Shown here piece after piece: positions 16,861 through 26,360 of a stretch of 51,010 bases of DNA. The position numbers and the translations under genes are program-made. The stretch is from Acinetobacter sp. ANC 3781 (GTDB lineage: Bacteria; Pseudomonadota; Gammaproteobacteria; Pseudomonadales; Moraxellaceae), in contig NZ_SJOH01000021.1 in the NCBI RefSeq assembly GCF_004331285.1, positions 1-51,010 on the forward strand. Direction: 5' to 3'. Position 1 is the stretch's first letter. Every line of letters begins with the position of its first letter. Under the pieces are notes generated by a model. The model saw nothing but the letters and a program-made list of their open reading frames with translations. It was not told the DNA's origin and did no database searches.

Positions 16861-18036
16861 ATGAAAATTAACTTTCCTTTACTGGCTCTGGCTGTAGGTG
16901 CCTTTGCCATCGGCACCACCGAATTTTCACCGATGGGATTTCTACCTGAAATTGCACAAGACCTGGATATTTCAATTCCACGTGCCGGCATGCTGATTAG
17001 TGCCTATGCATTTGGGGTGATGCTGGGTGCCCCGCTGATGACTTTGTGGCTGAGTCGCTATTCAAAACGTAAATCCTTAATTTTACTGATGGCGATTTTT
17101 ACTATTGGAAATATTTTGGCAATGCTGGCGCCAAGCTATTTAGGGCTTATGGGCGCGCGGATCATGACCAGTTTAAATCACGGCGCATTTTTTGGAATCG
17201 GTTCGGGCGTGGCTGCCAGCATTGTGCCAAAAAATAAACAGGCCAGTGCGGTGGCGATGATGTTTATGGGACTAACCATTGCCAATATTGGCGGTGTACC
17301 CCTCGCCACTTGGATTGGACAAAACATGGGTTGGCGCATGTCTTTCCTGGGTATCTCTGCCCTTGGTCTCGTGACCATGTTTGCTCTGTGGAAAGCCTTG
17401 CCTGAAGGTGAAAGCAGTCATCGACCGAATATCAAACAGGAGCTGAAAGTTCTGACCCGCATGCCTGTGGTTCTGGCTTTACTGACCACGGTAATGAGTG
17501 CTGGTGCGATGTTCACCTTATATACCTATATTGCGCCCAGCTTAAAAAGCTTTACCCAAGCTTCACCTGAAATGATCACTTTAATGCTGGTACTGATTGG
17601 AGTGGGTTTTTCGATTGGTAATCATTTGGGCGGTAAATTTGCCGATCTGTCTTTAGATAAAACCCTGATTGGATTTTTACTGCTGTTAATTGTGATGATG
17701 TTACTGTTCCCTGTTTTGGCAACTACAACTTTAGGGGCAGCAGTTGCGTTGATTATTTGGGGGATTGCTGCTTTTGCCGTAGTTCCTGCGCTACAAATGC
17801 GAGTGATGTCGGTCGCACATGAGGCTCCTGGTTTAGCTTCTGCAGTAAATATTGGTGCCTTTAATCTGGGTAATGCTTTAGGCGCTATTGCGGGAGCCAG
17901 TGTGCTGAATATAGGTCTCAGCTATACATCAGTTTCATTTGCCGGTGCGGGATTGAGTGTACTGGCGTTGCTGTTGGTGTTAATTCAGATGAAACTTGCA
18001 TCTAATAAAGCAGTGGATTATCAGCCCTGCGCATAA
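16861..18036 (+). CDS. MFS transporter, AraJ/DHA1 type
   Basis: This 391-residue inner-membrane protein has twelve predicted helices of the major facilitator superfamily. The start MKINFPLLALAVGAFAIGTT and EFSPMGFLPEIAQDL match the AraJ/YdhP branch of drug:H+ antiporters. Motif-A-like residues follow helix 2 (LSRYSKRKSLIL) and a motif-C-like glycine-rich stretch is seen in helix 5. The substrate is unknown; sugars, their derivatives or drugs are all possible. It follows dkgB by four bases and ends at an intrinsic terminator. Confidence 0.87.
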   Translation: MKINFPLLALAVGAFAIGTTEFSPMGFLPEIAQDLDISIPRAGMLISAYAFGVMLGAPLMTLWLSRYSKRKSLILLMAIFTIGNILAMLAPSYLGLMGARIMTSLNHGAFFGIGSGVAASIVPKNKQASAVAMMFMGLTIANIGGVPLATWIGQNMGWRMSFLGISALGLVTMFALWKALPEGESSHRPNIKQELKVLTRMPVVLALLTTVMSAGAMFTLYTYIAPSLKSFTQASPEMITLMLVLIGVGFSIGNHLGGKFADLSLDKTLIGFLLLLIVMMLLFPVLATTTLGAAVALIIWGIAAFAVVPALQMRVMSVAHEAPGLASAVNIGAFNLGNALGAIAGASVLNIGLSYTSVSFAGAGLSVLALLLVLIQMKLASNKAVDYQPCA

Positions 18037-18061
18037 AATTCCTCTCAATCTCTATCCAAGA

Positions 18062-18088
18062 AAAAAGTCCGCATCCTGCGGACTTTTT
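18062..18088. terminator. Bidirectional terminator between the MFS gene and the START-domain gene
   Basis: Perfect 11-base stem AAAAAGTCCGC/GCGGACTTTTT with loop ATCCT, between convergent genes. Confidence 0.88.
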
Positions 18089-18099
18089 AGAGTTATGGA

Positions 18100-18744
18100 T
18101 TAACGCAAAGCTTCGGGCAAGGCAGCAATACTGGATGGTTTGCCGAGTTCCGTTTTCATTTTTTGCAGCATCTGATAGGGTTGCTGCTGTACAAACATAT
18201 TCACAAAGCTTAAAGGAATGGCGCCTTCAGGATTGGCATAACCATAAGTGGAAACTTTAGTTTTATTATTGGCGAGTTTTTGAAAGGTCCAGTCCCCTTC
18301 ATAATGAGTGAGACGTACATAATCGGGATTTTTGGCATAGCCTTTATCGACTGCTTTATTTTTAATCGTGATGATACCTTGGGCATCTTTCATGATTTTG
18401 CCTTGTACCACTAAATCACGATTTTTGAGCGGAAAAGGAAAATCCAGCACCATATACAATAAAAATTCGCCTTTTTTGTCATCCCGCGAAAGGACTTTGA
18501 TACTCCCCATATATGGCACCCATTGCACTGCATGGTCAATATCTAAAATCAGATTAACCGCTTTTTCTAAAGGGCTATCGTAAGTCGTTTCAGCTTGGTA
18601 TATAAACACCGGGTTTTGACTATTTTGAAAGGTCCAAACTTTAATATTGTTTTTATTAATACTGAGCTTGGCATTATCCACAGGTTTAGCCTGTACTGTA
18701 GCCAACATTGCCACAGCACAAGCCATCAATATCACTTTTTTCAT
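18100..18744 (-). CDS. Exported START-domain protein
   Basis: This 214-residue protein begins with a Sec signal (MKKVILMACAVAMLATVQA, cleavage before KP). It is followed by a START/SRPBCC-type lipid-binding domain, with WVPYMGSIKVLS and LDFPFPLKNRDLVVQG as recognisable elements. Such periplasmic START proteins are common in gamma-proteobacteria and have no agreed function; binding of a hydrophobic ligand is the family expectation. It lies 58 bases downstream of dapB on the same strand and could be co-transcribed or have its own promoter in that AT-rich gap. Confidence 0.8.
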   Translation of the reverse strand: MKKVILMACAVAMLATVQAKPVDNAKLSINKNNIKVWTFQNSQNPVFIYQAETTYDSPLEKAVNLILDIDHAVQWVPYMGSIKVLSRDDKKGEFLLYMVLDFPFPLKNRDLVVQGKIMKDAQGIITIKNKAVDKGYAKNPDYVRLTHYEGDWTFQKLANNKTKVSTYGYANPEGAIPLSFVNMFVQQQPYQMLQKMKTELGKPSSIAALPEALR

Positions 18745-18802
18745 TCCGTTGAGCTTCTTATTTTAATTTTGCTATAGTGTTATAAATGATTTTGACGATT
18801 TT

Positions 18803-19624
18803 TTACACCTGAATATCGTTAAATCCAAGTACATCTTTCATGTCATATTTACGCGCCTCACGGCCCACCACCCAAGCTGCAGCACGGATTGCACCTGAAG
18901 CAAAGTTCATACGATTAGTCGCTTTATGGGTAATTTCCACACGTTCACCATCGGCAATAAACATGGCGGTATGCTCACCCACAATATCGCCACCACGAAT
19001 CGTCTGGAAGCCAATGCTTTTACGCTCACGCGGACCGGTATGACCTTCACGGCAATATACCGCATCTTTTTTTAAGTCACGCCCTAAAGCACCTGCAATT
19101 GCCTCACCCATCATCAGGGCTGTACCCGATGGCGCATCTACTTTATGGCGGTGATGTGCTTCGATTACTTCAATATCGACCGTGTCACCAAATACTTTTG
19201 ACGCAAGTTCCAACAGTTTGATCGAAACATTGACACCGACAGAATAGTTCGCGGCATAGACCACCGGGGTTTGAGTCGCGCTTTCATCAAGAAAGGCTTT
19301 TTGTTCATCGTTCATGCCGGTCGTACCAATCACAATGGCCACGCCCGCTTCACGGCACAATTTTAAATGCTGGGCAGTTGCAAGCGGTGCAGTGAAATCC
19401 ACCACCACGTCGCAGTCTTTTAATACGTCTTGCAGATTGCCAACAATCTTCACTCCCACTGCACCAATACCGGCAACCTCGCCTGCATCTGCACCAATCA
19501 AGCTGCTTTCAGGACGCTCAACCGCTGCGGCAAGCTGATAACCTGCTTCTTTAACAGCTTGAACAAGGATGCGTCCCATACGACCGCCTGCACCCAATAC
19601 ACCAATGCGTGGAGCTGCTGACAT
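18803..19624 (-). CDS. dapB: 4-hydroxy-tetrahydrodipicolinate reductase
   Basis: DapB makes tetrahydrodipicolinate in the diaminopimelate/lysine pathway. The N-terminal nucleotide-binding motif is [11 protein letters not shown] (residues 8-18). The catalytic segment [16 protein letters not shown] carries the general acid pair H157/H158 and the substrate-binding K161. The chain ends [12 protein letters not shown] and LGFNDIQV, as in the family. Length 273 is normal. The start ATG at 19624 is preceded by an AGGAAT-like site. dnaJ, its frequent upstream neighbour in Acinetobacter, lies about 600 bases away with a small exported gene between. Confidence 0.95.
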   Translation of the reverse strand: MSAAPRIGVLGAGGRMGRILVQAVKEAGYQLAAAVERPESSLIGADAGEVAGIGAVGVKIVGNLQDVLKDCDVVVDFTAPLATAQHLKLCREAGVAIVIGTTGMNDEQKAFLDESATQTPVVYAANYSVGVNVSIKLLELASKVFGDTVDIEVIEAHHRHKVDAPSGTALMMGEAIAGALGRDLKKDAVYCREGHTGPRERKSIGFQTIRGGDIVGEHTAMFIADGERVEITHKATNRMNFASGAIRAAAWVVGREARKYDMKDVLGFNDIQV

Positions 19625-19906
19625 AACATATTCCTGATGTTGAATTCTAAGTGGGTCTTACTATAGCAAAACTCTTTACTAACACTAAGTTTCAGTCTGA
19701 AATATTTTATTGAAAAAAAGAGAAACCGGTCGTGGCGAATGCTACTAGCAAAGCACAATAAAATGGCTCAGTCCAAGCCGGTTCCTGTGTGGAAAGTCCA
19801 GTGTTAAAAATAAATGATTTTGCTGCTGATTTTCATCTATCTGTAAACATCACTGCGCAAACTACGCGGCACGAATGATCAAAAGATGAATTATAAGGAG
19901 ATCAGC

Positions 19907-20155
19907 ATGCATTCGAAAAAAATCGCATTAACCGTTTTTATGGCCACCATTGTCAGCACAGCGTGGGCAGAACCTGCAATTCAAGCAGGAGATACTTTAG
20001 AAAGCTTATCGCAAGTCAAAATAAATATTCGTACCCATAGCGCTACAACTGCTCAAGCGGCAAATGGTCAGGCAGCCGCTAAACAAGAACCAATCGATGA
20101 ACTTGCAGCACAAATGGTAGATATCGCTGCAATTGATCAACCCATTATCAAATAA
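19907..20155 (+). CDS. Small exported hypothetical protein
   Basis: I do not recognise this 82-residue protein. The ATG at 19907 is chosen because AAGGAG lies seven bases upstream and a clean Sec signal then begins (MHSKKIALTVFMATIVSTAWA, cleavage before EP). An upstream in-frame ATG at 19886 would spoil both. The mature part of about 60 residues is alanine- and glutamine-rich, lacks cysteine and has no aromatic residue, so it is probably flexible or helical. It is oriented against dapB and dnaJ on both sides, with its own terminator. The 280 bases upstream hold its promoter and that of dapB. Confidence 0.7.
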   Translation: MHSKKIALTVFMATIVSTAWAEPAIQAGDTLESLSQVKINIRTHSATTAQAANGQAAAKQEPIDELAAQMVDIAAIDQPIIK

Positions 20156-20171
20156 CTGATTAAGCGGGCAT

Positions 20172-20213
20172 AAAAAAATGGGGGGAATATTCAATATCCC
20201 CCCCATTTTTTTT
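20172..20213. terminator. Bidirectional terminator between the small exported gene and dnaJ
   Basis: AAAAAAATGGGGGG pairs with CCCCCCATTTTTTT around an inner ATAT/ATAT stem; one extra C is unpaired. U-runs on both strands serve the two convergent genes. Confidence 0.85.
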
Positions 20214-20229
20214 CAACCTGGGTCTGAAA

Positions 20230-21336
20230 TTAATCAAACAGCCCGAAGAAAGATTTTTTCTTTGGAGATGATTTACTGTCCTCACCATCCATCGTTTCTT
20301 GCAATTCTTTTAACAACTCACGTTGACGAGCCGTTAGATTCACCGGTGTTTCTACCACTACGCGGCAGAGTAAGTCACCTTGCATACTGGTACGTACCGG
20401 TTTAACCCCTTTTCCACGTAAGCGGAACATTTTGCCAGTTTGAGTTCCTTCAGGAATTTTCAAACTTACACGGCCATCCAGGGTTGGAATCTGAATTTCT
20501 TTACCCAAAGCTGCATCAGCAATGCTGACTGGCACATCCATATACAGATCTGCACCATCACGCTGAAAAATTTCGTGTTCGCGAACCACAACTTCTACGT
20601 ATAAGTCGCCTGACTGACCATCACGGATGGCTTCACCTTTACCGGTTAAGCGTACGCGGTCGCCATTGTCTACGCCTGCAGGAATAGTGACTTCAAGGGT
20701 TTGTTGACGATCCGACACACCCGAACCATGACATTTATTACATGGGTTCTTGATGATGGTGCCTTGACCACGACAGGTGCTACAGGTTTGCTGAACAGAG
20801 AAGAAACCCTGCTGCATGCGCACTTGACCTGCACCATGACAGGTTTTACAGGTTTCAACATCTTTCGGATTTTTTGAGCCTTTACCATCACAGGCATCAC
20901 AAGGTGCAGGTGCGGTAAAGGTAATGGTTTTTTTCACGCCCTTGACTGCTTCTTCAAGCGTTAATTCCATCACGTAGCGAAGGTCGGATCCACGACGTGC
21001 GCGTTGTTGTTGACGACCACCGCCACCAAAAGCGCCACCAAAGATATCGCCAAACTGGCTAAAGATATCTTCTGCATTGAAACCGCCACCAAAGCCGCCG
21101 CCCATACCACCTTCAAAGGCATTGTGCCCCATACGGTCATACATGCTGCGTTTTTCACCATCGGATAAAATTTCATAGGCTTCAGCAGCTTCTTTAAATT
21201 TATCTTCAGCTTCAGGGTTGTCTGGATTGCGGTCCGGATGATATTTCATCGCCAACTTACGGTAGGCTTTTTTAATTTCATCATCACTAGCGGTTTTAGC
21301 GACGCCCAAAACCTCATAATAATCACGTTTAGCCAT
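20230..21336 (-). CDS. dnaJ: Chaperone protein DnaJ
   Basis: DnaJ is the Hsp40 co-chaperone that stimulates DnaK ATPase. The J domain (1-70) has the essential HPD (H33-D35). A glycine/phenylalanine-rich linker follows (about 75-110, with repeated GGGFGGGF). The zinc-binding domain has four CxxCxGxG repeats: [24 protein letters not shown] and CNKCHGSG. The C-terminal substrate-binding domains end with a lysine-rich tail. Length 368 is standard. dnaK is not in the window. Confidence 0.97.
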   Translation of the reverse strand: MAKRDYYEVLGVAKTASDDEIKKAYRKLAMKYHPDRNPDNPEAEDKFKEAAEAYEILSDGEKRSMYDRMGHNAFEGGMGGGFGGGFNAEDIFSQFGDIFGGAFGGGGRQQQRARRGSDLRYVMELTLEEAVKGVKKTITFTAPAPCDACDGKGSKNPKDVETCKTCHGAGQVRMQQGFFSVQQTCSTCRGQGTIIKNPCNKCHGSGVSDRQQTLEVTIPAGVDNGDRVRLTGKGEAIRDGQSGDLYVEVVVREHEIFQRDGADLYMDVPVSIADAALGKEIQIPTLDGRVSLKIPEGTQTGKMFRLRGKGVKPVRTSMQGDLLCRVVVETPVNLTARQRELLKELQETMDGEDSKSSPKKKSFFGLFD

Positions 21337-21442
21337 GTCTGGCGATGCTCCTCACGGAATTTGATTTAATACTTAACTGTGGACTGAAATTGGGGGCCAA
21401 TTCAGATTTTACAAGGGGAATGCCGGAAAAAAATTAGCCCGC

Positions 21443-21820
21443 TTAGAAAACGGCTTTATTTTTGAAAAATCGAGAGATCCCTTTCAGCCAAGCATTTAAT
21501 AAAAATAAAAAGGCGATAGTCGCAAATACCACACCGGCAACGGTACAACCTGTCACCCACAATGCACTATCCCAATAAAAGAAAATAAGTGGAATAAACC
21601 ATAGTGCGGCAAAGCAGACCAAAACCGAATAAATCACAATATTTCGCATCACCCAAAGCGCTTGTGCTTCAAGCCATACTTCTGCACTGTCCAGTTGTGT
21701 GACTTTACGCGCAAACCAGTAAGCAAATATGCCACTAATCACAGTAAATAGAGCTAAAAACATGAAGACATAAGAGATCGCAATGGAACGGCGAAGTCGG
21801 CTTAAATTGTCTTGCTTCAT
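21443..21820 (-). CDS. Hypothetical inner-membrane protein
   Basis: I do not recognise a family for this 125-residue protein. Three to four hydrophobic segments (about residues 13-35, 58-82 and 87-112) and a positively charged start (MKQDNLSRLRRS) and end (RFFKNK) indicate an inner-membrane protein with charged tips in the cytoplasm. It lies about 100 bases upstream of dnaJ on the same strand and 130 bases beyond the RND gene. There are no conserved polar residues in the membrane parts that would suggest transport. Confidence 0.65.
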   Translation of the reverse strand: MKQDNLSRLRRSIAISYVFMFLALFTVISGIFAYWFARKVTQLDSAEVWLEAQALWVMRNIVIYSVLVCFAALWFIPLIFFYWDSALWVTGCTVAGVVFATIAFLFLLNAWLKGISRFFKNKAVF

Positions 21821-21953
21821 GTGCTTTTTAACCCCATTTACTGCACGCTTAGTTTTTTAATATGCAGGAAATTGCTTTATAGAAATGTATACAAATATTA
21901 GGCGCTACTATATTGAAATTTTCAATATTTCGCACCTCATTATTATCAAATAA

Positions 21954-24900
21954 TTATGTAGTTTGCCTATTTTTTTTAACTTTAAAGCATTGTGCATACA
22001 ATGCAGGTAAAAAGAACAGTGTCAGCAAGGTCGCTACAATCAATCCGCCCATAATGGCAACCGCCATCGGACCAAAGAAAATACTGCGCGACAAAGGAAT
22101 CATCGCCAGTACCGCGGCCAATGCCGTCAATACAATCGGACGACAACGGCGCATGGTCGCATCCATAATGGCTGACCAGGGATCATGTCCTTCCTGAATA
22201 TCCTGTTCAATCTGATCAATCAAGATTAAAGAATTTCGCATGATCATGCCGGAAAGTGCAATCGTGCCTAACATCGCCACAAAACCAAAAGGTTTATTAA
22301 ACAATAACAGGAATAACACCACCCCGATTAAGCCCAAAGGTGCGGTTAATAAAACAATGAGTGCACGTGACATACTCTTGAGCTGAATCATCAACAAGGT
22401 CATGACTACAGCCAGGAAAAATGGCATGCCGGCATTGACCGAGTTTTGTCCGCGCGCGGACTCTTCTACGGTTCCACCCACTTCAACCAGATAACCACTT
22501 GGCAATTCAGCCCGTAGTTGATCCATTTTTTCAGCCAGTTCGCCCACCACCGTGGCGGGCTGTAATTTACTGCGGATATCGGCCCGCACGGTAATGGTCG
22601 GCAAACGGTTACGATGCCAGATCAGGCCATCTTCAAAGTCATATTCAATTTTTGCAATTTGCGCCAGCGGTACGGAACCCCCATTGGCGGTGGGTACGGC
22701 CAGACTGGACAACGCCTCGACATCAACCCGTTCAGCCTGATCACCACGCAGACGAATTTCAATCAATTCACGTTTTTCACGATATTGATTAATGGTTGCA
22801 CCACTGACGGAACTGTTTAAAAAATTGGCTAAATCCAAGCTCGATACGCCCATTTGACGAGCGCGATCCTGATCGATATTTAAATGAATGACTTTGCTTG
22901 GTTCGCCCCAATCCAGATGCACATTGCTGGTATTGGGATTATCCCCCACAACAGCGGCAACCTGGTGCGCCCACTGACGGACCAGATGCAAGTCTTCACC
23001 TGAAACACGATATTGCAGTGGATAACCGACGGGCGGGCCATTTTCCAATAACGATACGCGGGTACGCACATCCGGCAACAATTTACGAATTTCCTGATCT
23101 AAAGATTGACGAATCTCATCCCGGTCATCTAGTGATGAAGCCAAGACGACAAACTGGGCAAAACTGGCTTGTGGCAACTGTTGGTCTAAAGGTAAATAAA
23201 AACGGGTTGAACCTGTGCCGACATAGGCCACATAGTTATCAATACCCGCTTTGGTCGATAAGAACTTTTCGACTTTTTTCACCGCATTTTCAGTTGAAGT
23301 GAGCGATGCCCCTTCTTCCAGTTTTAAATCCACCAAAATTTCGGCACGATTTGATGGCGGGAAAAACTGCTGCGGTACCAGTTTAAACATCAGGACTGAC
23401 AAGACAAAAATGCCCACCGTTGCGGCAATCACCGTTTTACGGTAGGTCAGGCAAGTATCTACCCAAGCTCTAAATTTTTGATAAAACTTGGTTTGGTACG
23501 GATCATGATGTTCACCGGCATGATGCTGCACCGGTTGCGGTTCAGGCTGCTTGCGCAAACGTGCCCAAAGCCGCTGATACCAAGGCGCTTTTTGGGGCAA
23601 ATTTGAAAAATCGGGGAGAAGTTTATCACCCAAGTAAGGGACAAAAAGCACTGCGGCAAACCATGACACAATTAGCGCAATGGTCACCACCTGGAAAATC
23701 GAACGCGTGTATTCACCGGTACTGGATGCTGCGGTTGCAATGGGCAAGAAACCTGCGGCGGTAATCAAGGTCCCGGTCAGCATGGGAAAAGCGGTAGTCT
23801 TCCAGGTAAAGCCTGCGGCCTCAAGCCGGCTATAGCCCTGCTCCATTTTAATCGCCATCATCTCGACCGCAATAATGGCATCGTCAACCAATAAACCGAG
23901 GGCTAAAATCAGCGCACCCAATGAAATTTTATGCAGCCCGACATCGAATAAATTCATGCCGGCAAAGGTCATTGCCAAGACCAGTGGAATGGAAAATGCC
24001 ACCACCAATCCGGTACGGAAACCCAGTGAGAAAAAGCTGACCAGTAAAACAATAATTACCGCTTCAGCCAACACCTTCATGAATTCATTGACGCTGCGTT
24101 TTACCGCAACCGGCTGATCAGAAACCTTTTGCAGCTGCATGCCTAAAGGCAAAGACTTTTGCAATTGCGCAAATTCCGTTTCCAGATTTTTACCTAAAGC
24201 CAGAATATCGCCGCCTTTACGCATCGAGACCGCAATACCAATGCCGTTTTCACCCATAAAGCGCATACGCGGTTGAGCCGGCTCACTAAAGCCGCGATAG
24301 ACTTCAGCGACATCGCCCAATTGAATGGTCTTACCAGCCACCAACAGTGGCATTTGCTTGAGTTCATCGACACTTTGCAGCTGACCGCTGACCCGCATTT
24401 GAATACGGTCAGTACCGGTTTCAAAGAAGCCGGCGCTGGCCACGGTATTTTGCTGCTGCAACACTTGTTGAATCGCCGTGACTGGAATACCGAGCTGAGC
24501 AGCTTTGGTATTGGATAGTTCAATCCAGATTTTTTGGTCTTGCAAACCGACCAGATTGACCTTGCCGACATCTTTCACCCGTTGCAGCTGGAGCTGCAAG
24601 CGGTCGGCATATTCTTTCAATACCCCATAGTCAAAGTCTTTGCCGGTGAGGACATAAATATTGCCGAAGGTATCGCCAAACTCGTCGTTAAAGAATGGAC
24701 CCTGTACGCCACTGGGTAATTGCTGTTTGATATCACCGACTTTTTTTCGGACCTGATACCACACATCTGGAATTTGACTTGAGGGTAAAGAGTCCTTGGC
24801 AACAAAAGTCACCATCGATTCGCCCGGACGTGAAAATGCCATGATGCGTTCATAGTTGCCGGTGCTCATCAGTTCTTTTTCAATACGGTCAGTGACCTGT

Positions 24901-25112
24901 AATGAAACTTCTTCAGCGGTTGCGCCGGGCCAATAGGTTTGAATCACCATCACCTTAAAGGTAAAGGGTGGATCTTCACTTTGTGCCAGTTTGGAATAGG
25001 AAACGATTCCGACTATGCCCAAGAGCAGCATAAAATAAAGGATTAAGCCTTTATTTTTCAGTGCCCATTCCGACAGGTTATAAGGTGATTGAGAATTCAG
25101 GTCTTGCTTCAT
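21954..25112 (-). CDS. RND efflux transporter permease subunit
   Basis: This 1052-residue inner-membrane pump is of the AcrB/MexB superfamily. It has the usual plan of twelve membrane helices with two large periplasmic loops. The proton-relay aspartates are present in helix 4 (GLLVDDAIIAVE, D410 and D411). The N-terminal SKLAQSEDPPF, the TYWPGATAEEVSLQVTDRIE porter segment and the middle insert rich in histidine and proline (about 520-540) place it in the TriC/MexK-like branch rather than the AdeB branch. It overlaps the adaptor gene by four bases (ATGA). No outer-membrane channel gene is adjacent, so it must borrow one. The substrate is unknown. Confidence 0.92.
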   Translation of the reverse strand: MKQDLNSQSPYNLSEWALKNKGLILYFMLLLGIVGIVSYSKLAQSEDPPFTFKVMVIQTYWPGATAEEVSLQVTDRIEKELMSTGNYERIMAFSRPGESMVTFVAKDSLPSSQIPDVWYQVRKKVGDIKQQLPSGVQGPFFNDEFGDTFGNIYVLTGKDFDYGVLKEYADRLQLQLQRVKDVGKVNLVGLQDQKIWIELSNTKAAQLGIPVTAIQQVLQQQNTVASAGFFETGTDRIQMRVSGQLQSVDELKQMPLLVAGKTIQLGDVAEVYRGFSEPAQPRMRFMGENGIGIAVSMRKGGDILALGKNLETEFAQLQKSLPLGMQLQKVSDQPVAVKRSVNEFMKVLAEAVIIVLLVSFFSLGFRTGLVVAFSIPLVLAMTFAGMNLFDVGLHKISLGALILALGLLVDDAIIAVEMMAIKMEQGYSRLEAAGFTWKTTAFPMLTGTLITAAGFLPIATAASSTGEYTRSIFQVVTIALIVSWFAAVLFVPYLGDKLLPDFSNLPQKAPWYQRLWARLRKQPEPQPVQHHAGEHHDPYQTKFYQKFRAWVDTCLTYRKTVIAATVGIFVLSVLMFKLVPQQFFPPSNRAEILVDLKLEEGASLTSTENAVKKVEKFLSTKAGIDNYVAYVGTGSTRFYLPLDQQLPQASFAQFVVLASSLDDRDEIRQSLDQEIRKLLPDVRTRVSLLENGPPVGYPLQYRVSGEDLHLVRQWAHQVAAVVGDNPNTSNVHLDWGEPSKVIHLNIDQDRARQMGVSSLDLANFLNSSVSGATINQYREKRELIEIRLRGDQAERVDVEALSSLAVPTANGGSVPLAQIAKIEYDFEDGLIWHRNRLPTITVRADIRSKLQPATVVGELAEKMDQLRAELPSGYLVEVGGTVEESARGQNSVNAGMPFFLAVVMTLLMIQLKSMSRALIVLLTAPLGLIGVVLFLLLFNKPFGFVAMLGTIALSGMIMRNSLILIDQIEQDIQEGHDPWSAIMDATMRRCRPIVLTALAAVLAMIPLSRSIFFGPMAVAIMGGLIVATLLTLFFLPALYAQCFKVKKNRQTT

Positions 25113-26215
25113 AATGCAGTCCCTGCCTGAATTTTCACGGCACGATTGTCACGGTCAATCGGCTGAATTTTTTGTTTTTCACGCAGCAAATGCACCCCGC
25201 CAATCACCACATAATCATGGGCAGTTAAACCCGACAATACCGGCACACTATCACGGCCATAGGCGCCCAAAGTGACCGACACTTTACGAATGGTCTGATC
25301 AGGTTTCACGACCCAGACATATGCCTGCTTGTCGTTGGCAGAGACACTGGATAAAGGCACACTCAATACATTGTGCTCAGTCTTGTTAAAAAACACCCGG
25401 GCGCTTTGACCGAGTTGAATGGCAGCATTGCCTTCACGTAACGCCACTTTCACGCTAAAGGTTCGGGATTGATCGGCTGCGGGTGAAATTTCACGCACAT
25501 AGGCTGCAAATTTATCTCCCGGTTTAGACCACAAGGTTGCCCATGCGCTTTGACCCACTTTAATCTCGGAAATGGCCTGTTCAGGAACCCCGATCACCAC
25601 TTCACGATCACCGGCAATCGCCATTTGATAGGCTGCCTGACCTGCAGCAACCACCTGCCCCACTTCAATATTACGTGCAGTGATCACGCCATTTTTATTG
25701 GCCAGCAAGTGGTTATAACCGGTTTGGTTACGGCTGACGTCATAATTGGATTGCGCCTGCTTTAAGTTCGAGAGCGCCGCTTTATACTGGTTATCCACCG
25801 CCTCATATTGCGAGCGACTCACCGCATTCATGGGAAGCAACTGCTTAAAGCGTTTCAGTTCATCTTCAGCAGTTTTTGCCGCAGATTGTGCACTTTCCAG
25901 TTGAGCATTGGCCGCATTGAGTTGTAGCTGTGCATCTTTAACATCCAGTTTTGCCAGCACTTGACCTACTTTAACCTGATCACCAACATCGACATAACGT
26001 TCGGTAATCTGTCCCCCCACCCGAAATGCCAAAGCGGTTTGCTGGCGTGCTTGCACATCACCGGCATAACTTTTCTGCTCATTATGCGTGCTATTCGGTT
26101 GAGTCACCATCACAAAGGGAACCTGTTCTGTTTCGGCTGTATCCGTGCTGCATCCCCACAAGGTCACACTGCAAACGATGATCATGCTGGCAACTGCGGT
26201 CTTAATTATGCTCAT
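25109..26215 (-). CDS. RND efflux periplasmic adaptor (membrane fusion protein)
   Basis: This 368-residue adaptor starts with a lipoprotein signal ending VTLWGC (C22), so it is anchored to the inner membrane by lipid. It then shows the HlyD/MFP order: barrel-sandwich half (GGQITERYVDVGDQVKVGQV), a long coiled-coil hairpin (about 80-145), the second lipoyl half (GVITARNIEVGQVVAAGQ), a beta-barrel, and a membrane-proximal domain. It pairs with the downstream pump gene through a four-base overlap. Divergent from it is a TetR gene that probably represses the operon. Confidence 0.92.
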   Translation of the reverse strand: MSIIKTAVASMIIVCSVTLWGCSTDTAETEQVPFVMVTQPNSTHNEQKSYAGDVQARQQTALAFRVGGQITERYVDVGDQVKVGQVLAKLDVKDAQLQLNAANAQLESAQSAAKTAEDELKRFKQLLPMNAVSRSQYEAVDNQYKAALSNLKQAQSNYDVSRNQTGYNHLLANKNGVITARNIEVGQVVAAGQAAYQMAIAGDREVVIGVPEQAISEIKVGQSAWATLWSKPGDKFAAYVREISPAADQSRTFSVKVALREGNAAIQLGQSARVFFNKTEHNVLSVPLSSVSANDKQAYVWVVKPDQTIRKVSVTLGAYGRDSVPVLSGLTAHDYVVIGGVHLLREKQKIQPIDRDNRAVKIQAGTAL

Positions 26216-26280
26216 GAATTCGCTCTTATTTAAAAATGTTTTTTAGGGCAAAATAAGGAGTATCTTAAATTGATTATTTT

Positions 26281-26323
26281 TTAATTAATATACTCACTGG
26301 TACATTAATTAAAACTCACCGGT
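26281..26323. promoter_or_regulatory. Candidate TetR operator/promoter of the efflux operon
   Basis: The 115-base divergent gap holds an inverted repeat TTAATTAAT-N14-ATTAATTAA (26281-26312). It also holds two direct copies of ACTCACYGGT (26292-26301 and 26314-26323), 22 bases apart or two helical turns. Both fit a repressor site shared by the efflux operon and the regulator. Confidence 0.5.
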
Positions 26324-26360
26324 CAAAGCAATGACCTTTTTGATTTTTTTGGAAAAAATT

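Noticed and set aside
19786..19806. Segment GTGGAAAGTCC resembling part of RNase P RNA
   Set aside because: Only this short string matches; none of the other conserved RNase P blocks is near and the gap is too short.
24194..24571. 125-codon minus-strand frame inside the RND pump gene
   Set aside because: Alternative frame within a long intact gene with clear motifs; no independent start signal.
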